The notes beneath the pieces are model-generated. The model worked only from the letters and a program-made list of their open reading frames with translations, was not told the DNA's origin and made no database searches. DNA of 64,000 nucleotides from positions 2,790,001 through 2,854,000 of the forward strand of contig NZ_CP009279.1 in assembly GCF_000758545.1 (NCBI RefSeq), in the 5' to 3' direction. Source of the DNA: Paenibacillus sp. FSL H7-0737 (GTDB lineage Bacteria; Bacillota; Bacilli; Paenibacillales; Paenibacillaceae). How positions within the stretch are numbered: the stretch's first letter is position 1; every line of letters begins with the position of its first letter. Below are positions 60,692-64,000 of the stretch, piece by piece. The position numbers and the translations under genes were made by a program.

Positions 60692-61805
60692 TCAGGAGGA
60701 GCTTGCCATGTTAATCGATGCTGAACGAATCCCACAGGAGCAAAAAATGGAGAGTGCGGCCGCACAAATCTATGCCATTCAAGCAGGACTCGAACTAGGT
60801 AAAAAGCGCGGAAAAAAGCTAATGTTCGCTAGAAGCGCTATGGCTGTACTGACTGCATCTGTTTTGATTGCAGGTTTACTCTTCTTCAATCCAACCCAAT
60901 TGATGCCACAGCAAGCCTCTACAAGTATTGAATCAAGTGATTGGGGTGTGCTGGAACCTTTTAAGAAGCTGGCTGAATCTGATGTTGATGCCCTTACGTT
61001 AGAATCTGCAATTCGAAACGATTATGTGCAAATCGTGAATAAGAGCGCTGAGAAAAACGGATATAAGATCACTCTAAATGCTGTAATCGCTGATGAAAAT
61101 AAAATTATACTGCTATATACAGGGACTACAAGTGGTGGTCAGGAAATTTACAATGTGAATAGTGTATGGCTTACAGATGCTGTGACGGGACAAAGTGTAG
61201 TGGATAAAAATGGGGGTAGAGGTGGGATGGGTTTACATGCTGTGGATAGTATTTATACATGGCTCGGAAAAACTATCTATCCACTAGATAAGGATAAAGC
61301 ATTTCCAAAAGAGGTGGTGGCGAATTTTCAGATCGCTTCAGTGGATCCAGGAATGCTAGCAAAACCAAAAACGGGAACGGATCTAGCTGACATGCGCTAT
61401 TCTGAACGTTTAAAGGTGAGCTTCGCTATTGATCCAAAATTCTGGGAACAGAAGACCGAGACAGTAGTTATAAATCAGCCTTTTATGATTGACGGACATG
61501 AAGTGAATCTTGCGCAGGTGGAGCTATCTCCTTTAAGTATAGTAGTTAAATTTACGTTAAGTGAGGCATTAAAAACCGATTGGGAGATCAGGAATGAGTT
61601 ATTTGGAAAGACCCCCAGTGAGTTGACATCGCGGGTTGGGAAGCGCGAATTGAAAAATAATTCGATTGGCGGAAGTGGCAGTGAGGACGGATTTATAAGT
61701 AACTTTAGCAGTAACGTATTGGATCATCCAAAATTCATTCGTTTGAAGCTTGATGCGGGGCCTGATCGCGAGAAAGAGGAGTATATTGATATCTTGAAAA
61801 AATAA
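60684..61805 (+). CDS. DUF4179-type anti-sigma factor
   Basis: 373 residues from ATG 60684 (8-bp overlap with the sigma gene). A cytosolic N-terminus of about 48 residues binds the sigma factor; one membrane helix lies at about 50-67 (SAMAVLTASVLIAGLLFF). The extracytoplasmic part has a DUF4179 unit (about 100-190) and a DUF5643-like beta domain (about 225-370). It holds the sigma factor at the membrane until a signal arrives. Confidence 0.88.
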   Translation: MSSQEELAMLIDAERIPQEQKMESAAAQIYAIQAGLELGKKRGKKLMFARSAMAVLTASVLIAGLLFFNPTQLMPQQASTSIESSDWGVLEPFKKLAESDVDALTLESAIRNDYVQIVNKSAEKNGYKITLNAVIADENKIILLYTGTTSGGQEIYNVNSVWLTDAVTGQSVVDKNGGRGGMGLHAVDSIYTWLGKTIYPLDKDKAFPKEVVANFQIASVDPGMLAKPKTGTDLADMRYSERLKVSFAIDPKFWEQKTETVVINQPFMIDGHEVNLAQVELSPLSIVVKFTLSEALKTDWEIRNELFGKTPSELTSRVGKRELKNNSIGGSGSEDGFISNFSSNVLDHPKFIRLKLDAGPDREKEEYIDILKK

Positions 61806-61849
61806 GCAGCAAGTGATGAGAGTGAGAATGTGCTGGGATTCGTAATGCA

Positions 61850-61882
61850 GAAAAAGGTCCGCTGACAGCGACCTTTTTTTGT
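61850..61882 (+). terminator. Terminator after the sigma/anti-sigma pair
   Basis: AAAGGTCCGCTG pairs with CAGCGACCTTT, then TTTTT. Confidence 0.88.
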
Positions 61883-61991
61883 TTTCTAGAAGATTAAATA
61901 TGATTATAAAGTCCTTTTTAAAATAGTGCTATAATAGCTCTTTGAGTGTTCTGAGCTGTATTTTGATCTATATGAACTAGGGGTGATAGGT

Positions 61992-63563
61992 TTGAGCGTA
62001 ATCCGTATGGAGAACGTAACTAAGAAATATGAGAATACTTTGATTTTTCGAGATATATATTTTCGAGTTAGCAAGGGTGAACGGATTGGGTTAATCGGAC
62101 GAAATGGTGCGGGGAAGTCTACTGTATTTAAACTGATGATGGGAAAAGAGGAGCCAACAGCAGGGAAAGTAGAGTTAGATCCCAATGTGAAGATCAGTTA
62201 TTTCTCTCAATTCTCGGAGCTTTCCGGGGCCTTGTCTGTACAGCAAGAGTTAGAATTGTGCTTTGAGCAGGTAGCGCTTATCGAACAGGAGCTTAACCAA
62301 ATCGGGGAACAGCTTGGACAAGTGACGGATGATGACCAGATGAATACACTTTTAGAGCGGCAAGCGGCGCTTTTTGAACAAATGGATCATTTGGATGGCT
62401 GGAATGTATCTGTAGAAATCAACACTGTTCTGACGAAGTTGGGCTTCAATGAAAGATCACGGCATCAACCTGTAGATGAGTTATCGGGAGGATGGAGGAA
62501 CCGTGCAGCACTGGCTAAAGTCTTAATTGAAATGCCCGACGTCGTATTGCTCGATGAGCCTACTAACTTTTTGGATATCGAAGGGATCGTATGGTTGGAG
62601 CAGTGGCTTCACCGTTTTAATGGGGCGATGATTCTCATCTCCCATGACCGGCAATTTATTGACAGAGTAGTCACACGTACGATAGAAATCGAGAATTATC
62701 ATTTTCAGGAATATGAAGGCAATTACACCGACTATGTTCGTAAAAAGAAGATGCGCAAAAAGGTGCTTGATCGTCAATTCGAGTGGGAAGAAGAGCTTCT
62801 ACTTATGGAGTCTGAAGCCATTGAAACCCGTGGGAACAAAAAGTCCCCGAAGGATCGTCTATCACGTAAACTGACAGATATGAAAAAGCGTGTGGAGCCT
62901 CATCCAGTGAACGTACTGATCACCGATATCTACAGCAATTTACGGTTTCCGGAAAAGCTTGGTGAAGTGAAGGGAATTGGACAAAGCTATGATAATCGGA
63001 CAATATTCCAGAACATTAGCTTCGATATTCAAAAGGAAGATCGGATAGCTATTGTGGGGCCTAACGGAAGTGGGAAGTCGACACTCATAAAGGTATTGAC
63101 TGGGCAAGAAGAGCCTGAAAGGGGTGGTGTGACTTGGGAACGTGGGGTCAGCTACGCGTACTTCAATCAGATGTGGGACGAACTCGATGTTAAAGATACA
63201 GTCAGTCATGCCGTAAATGTGTATGGGCTGGGACTCGATGCTCCGCGGAAAAAAGTGAATAAATTTCTATCGATGCTACAATTCTCGGAAATGGATCTGA
63301 GCAAAACGATCGGCAGTCTGTCAGGTGGACAGCAGGCCAGAGTAGCGTTAGCGAAATGCCTTCTCTCTGGCGCGGCTGTCATTATTTTGGATGAGCCAAC
63401 GAATCATTTAGATTTGACGAGTATTCAGGTGATGGAGCAGGCACTCATTCATTTCCCTGGAGCCGTAGTTACCGTCAGTCATGACCGCTTCTTTATCGAT
63501 AAAATAGCAACGAAAATGCTTACCTTCGATCCTGAAGCAGGAATCACTGAGCAGAATGTTTAG
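61992..63563 (+). CDS. ABC-F family ATPase
   Basis: 523 residues from TTG 61992 (AGGGGTGAT 6-8 bases upstream; GTG 61983 is within that site). Two ATPase domains without membrane helices: Walker A GRNGAGKST and GPNGSGKST, signatures LSGGWRNRAALAK and LSGGQQARVALAK, Walker B VVLLDEPTNFLD and VIILDEPTNHLD. A charged linker (KKKMRKKVLDRQFEWEEELLLMESEA) is the P-site-contacting segment of ribosome-bound ABC-F factors. It may ease stalled or drug-bound ribosomes. No leader peptide of the antibiotic-resistance kind was seen. Confidence 0.9.
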   Translation: MSVIRMENVTKKYENTLIFRDIYFRVSKGERIGLIGRNGAGKSTVFKLMMGKEEPTAGKVELDPNVKISYFSQFSELSGALSVQQELELCFEQVALIEQELNQIGEQLGQVTDDDQMNTLLERQAALFEQMDHLDGWNVSVEINTVLTKLGFNERSRHQPVDELSGGWRNRAALAKVLIEMPDVVLLDEPTNFLDIEGIVWLEQWLHRFNGAMILISHDRQFIDRVVTRTIEIENYHFQEYEGNYTDYVRKKKMRKKVLDRQFEWEEELLLMESEAIETRGNKKSPKDRLSRKLTDMKKRVEPHPVNVLITDIYSNLRFPEKLGEVKGIGQSYDNRTIFQNISFDIQKEDRIAIVGPNGSGKSTLIKVLTGQEEPERGGVTWERGVSYAYFNQMWDELDVKDTVSHAVNVYGLGLDAPRKKVNKFLSMLQFSEMDLSKTIGSLSGGQQARVALAKCLLSGAAVIILDEPTNHLDLTSIQVMEQALIHFPGAVVTVSHDRFFIDKIATKMLTFDPEAGITEQNV

Positions 63564-63565
63564 GA

Positions 63566-64000
63566 TTATGCTGGCAGTCGGATGATCACGGTCGTCCCTT
63601 CACCTACTTGACTGGTGATTTCAATCCCATAGGCTTCACCAAAATGAAATTGAATACGATCATGAACATTTTTTATACCAATATGATCTTCATCTAGGGT
63701 GTCTGATGGTTGAGAGAGACGAAGACGTAACTGTTTAAGTTTCTCTTCATCGATACCAATTCCGTTATCTTTAACGATAATTAGCATGTCATCCCCCGAA
63801 ATCATCGAGGAGACTTCAAGGAGACCCGGTTCACTTCGACACTCCAGTCCATGGACGATAGCATTCTCAACGATGGGTTGAAGGGAAAAGTGCATGACTT
63901 TAATTATTTCGGTATTAGGTTTTAGCTGTTCAATATATTGAATTTTGTCCCCGAAACGTAATTGTTGGATTTTTACATACAGCCGGACGTGTTCAAGTTC
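63566..64000 (-). CDS. YesM/LytS-type sensor histidine kinase, C-terminal part (cut by window edge)
   Basis: The frame is open to the window edge (ELEHVRLYVKIQQLRFGDK is visible). HATPase motifs are FSLQPIVENAIVHGLE, VKDNGIGIDEEKLKQL, HIGIKNVHDRIQFHFGEAYG and GTTVIIRLP. The phospho-acceptor His lies outside. It is convergent with the ABC-F gene with only 2 bp between them and no terminator. Confidence 0.88.
   Translation of the reverse strand, partial: ELEHVRLYVKIQQLRFGDKIQYIEQLKPNTEIIKVMHFSLQPIVENAIVHGLECRSEPGLLEVSSMISGDDMLIIVKDNGIGIDEEKLKQLRLRLSQPSDTLDEDHIGIKNVHDRIQFHFGEAYGIEITSQVGEGTTVIIRLPA

Noticed and set aside
61992-63563. Antibiotic-resistance ABC-F protein with leader-peptide attenuation
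   Set aside because: No short leader ORF with its own ribosome site or alternating hairpins was seen in 61883-61991.
1-64000. CRISPR arrays, tRNA/rRNA genes, prophage or transposase genes
   Set aside because: None seen: no regular direct repeats with spacers, no cloverleaf or rRNA-like stretches, no integrase or transposase motifs.

Overview
The window looks like a chromosomal segment of a spore-forming, low-to-moderate GC Firmicute, most likely Paenibacillus. Evidence for this: strong AGGAGG-type ribosome sites, frequent GTG/TTG starts, T-box and TPP riboswitches read in Bacillus fashion, a YtaF sporulation membrane protein, an S-layer-homology protein, a DesKR cold-sensing system, and the YesM/YesN-type sugar ABC cassettes typical of Paenibacillus. 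The genus is inferred from gene content, since there is no rRNA or other phylogenetic marker. No tRNA, rRNA, CRISPR array, insertion sequence or prophage was recognised.

Layout. 1-9.9 kb: a MarR regulator (cut by the edge) coupled to an MMPL exporter, a secreted chitin-active LPMO, a TPR protein, a secreted RCC1-repeat protein, a LOG-family hydrolase, small orphans and ytaF. 10-19 kb: a lipoprotein behind a tiny leader ORF, then a carbohydrate ABC transporter (binding protein, two permeases) followed by a YesM-like kinase, a second membrane-anchored binding protein and a YesN-like regulator. 19-22.2 kb: des-desK-desR with candidate DesR operators. 22.2-25 kb: an archaeal/fungal-type aspartate-semialdehyde dehydrogenase, small orphans and rluF. 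25-30.2 kb (minus strand): a TPP-riboswitch thiamin salvage operon (ABC transporter, thiM, thiD, thiE). 30.3-32.7 kb: an amino-acid (probably cystine) ABC transporter. 32.8-36.4 kb: SLH protein, fur, a nested inverted-repeat element, an AIM24-family protein and a methyltransferase. 36.5-41.7 kb: an AraC regulator divergent from an isomerase / oxidoreductase / oxidoreductase / isomerase cassette for sugar or cyclitol conversion. 41.7-55.4 kb: DUF2164, fabV, an APH-like kinase, a lone oppD behind a Fur box, an arabinanase, fabF with a divergent XRE regulator, an MFS transporter, exoA, a serine hydrolase and a VanZ-RDD protein. 55.5-64 kb: an M29 aminopeptidase, T-box-controlled trpS, an HxlR regulator, an ECF sigma/anti-sigma pair, an ABC-F ATPase and a partial histidine kinase. 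Two paralogous orphan proteins (51.3 and 59.1 kb) share a motif upstream of their starts.

The most interesting signals are in untranslated leaders. trpS has a tryptophan T-box and, between the T-box terminator and the gene, an ORF with a near-perfect ribosome site and three consecutive Trp codons that runs over the trpS start in another frame. This resembles the rtpLP/anti-TRAP arrangement of B. subtilis, moved onto a tRNA synthetase. The thiamin transport operon has a TPP aptamer, a terminator and then a second set of mutually exclusive hairpins next to the ribosome site of an ABC ATPase that seems to lack any ATG/GTG/TTG start and may begin at ATC.

Starts were chosen from ribosome sites and family lengths. 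Where they differ from the longest open frame, the entry says so. All family assignments come from reading the translated sequence; no search was run.
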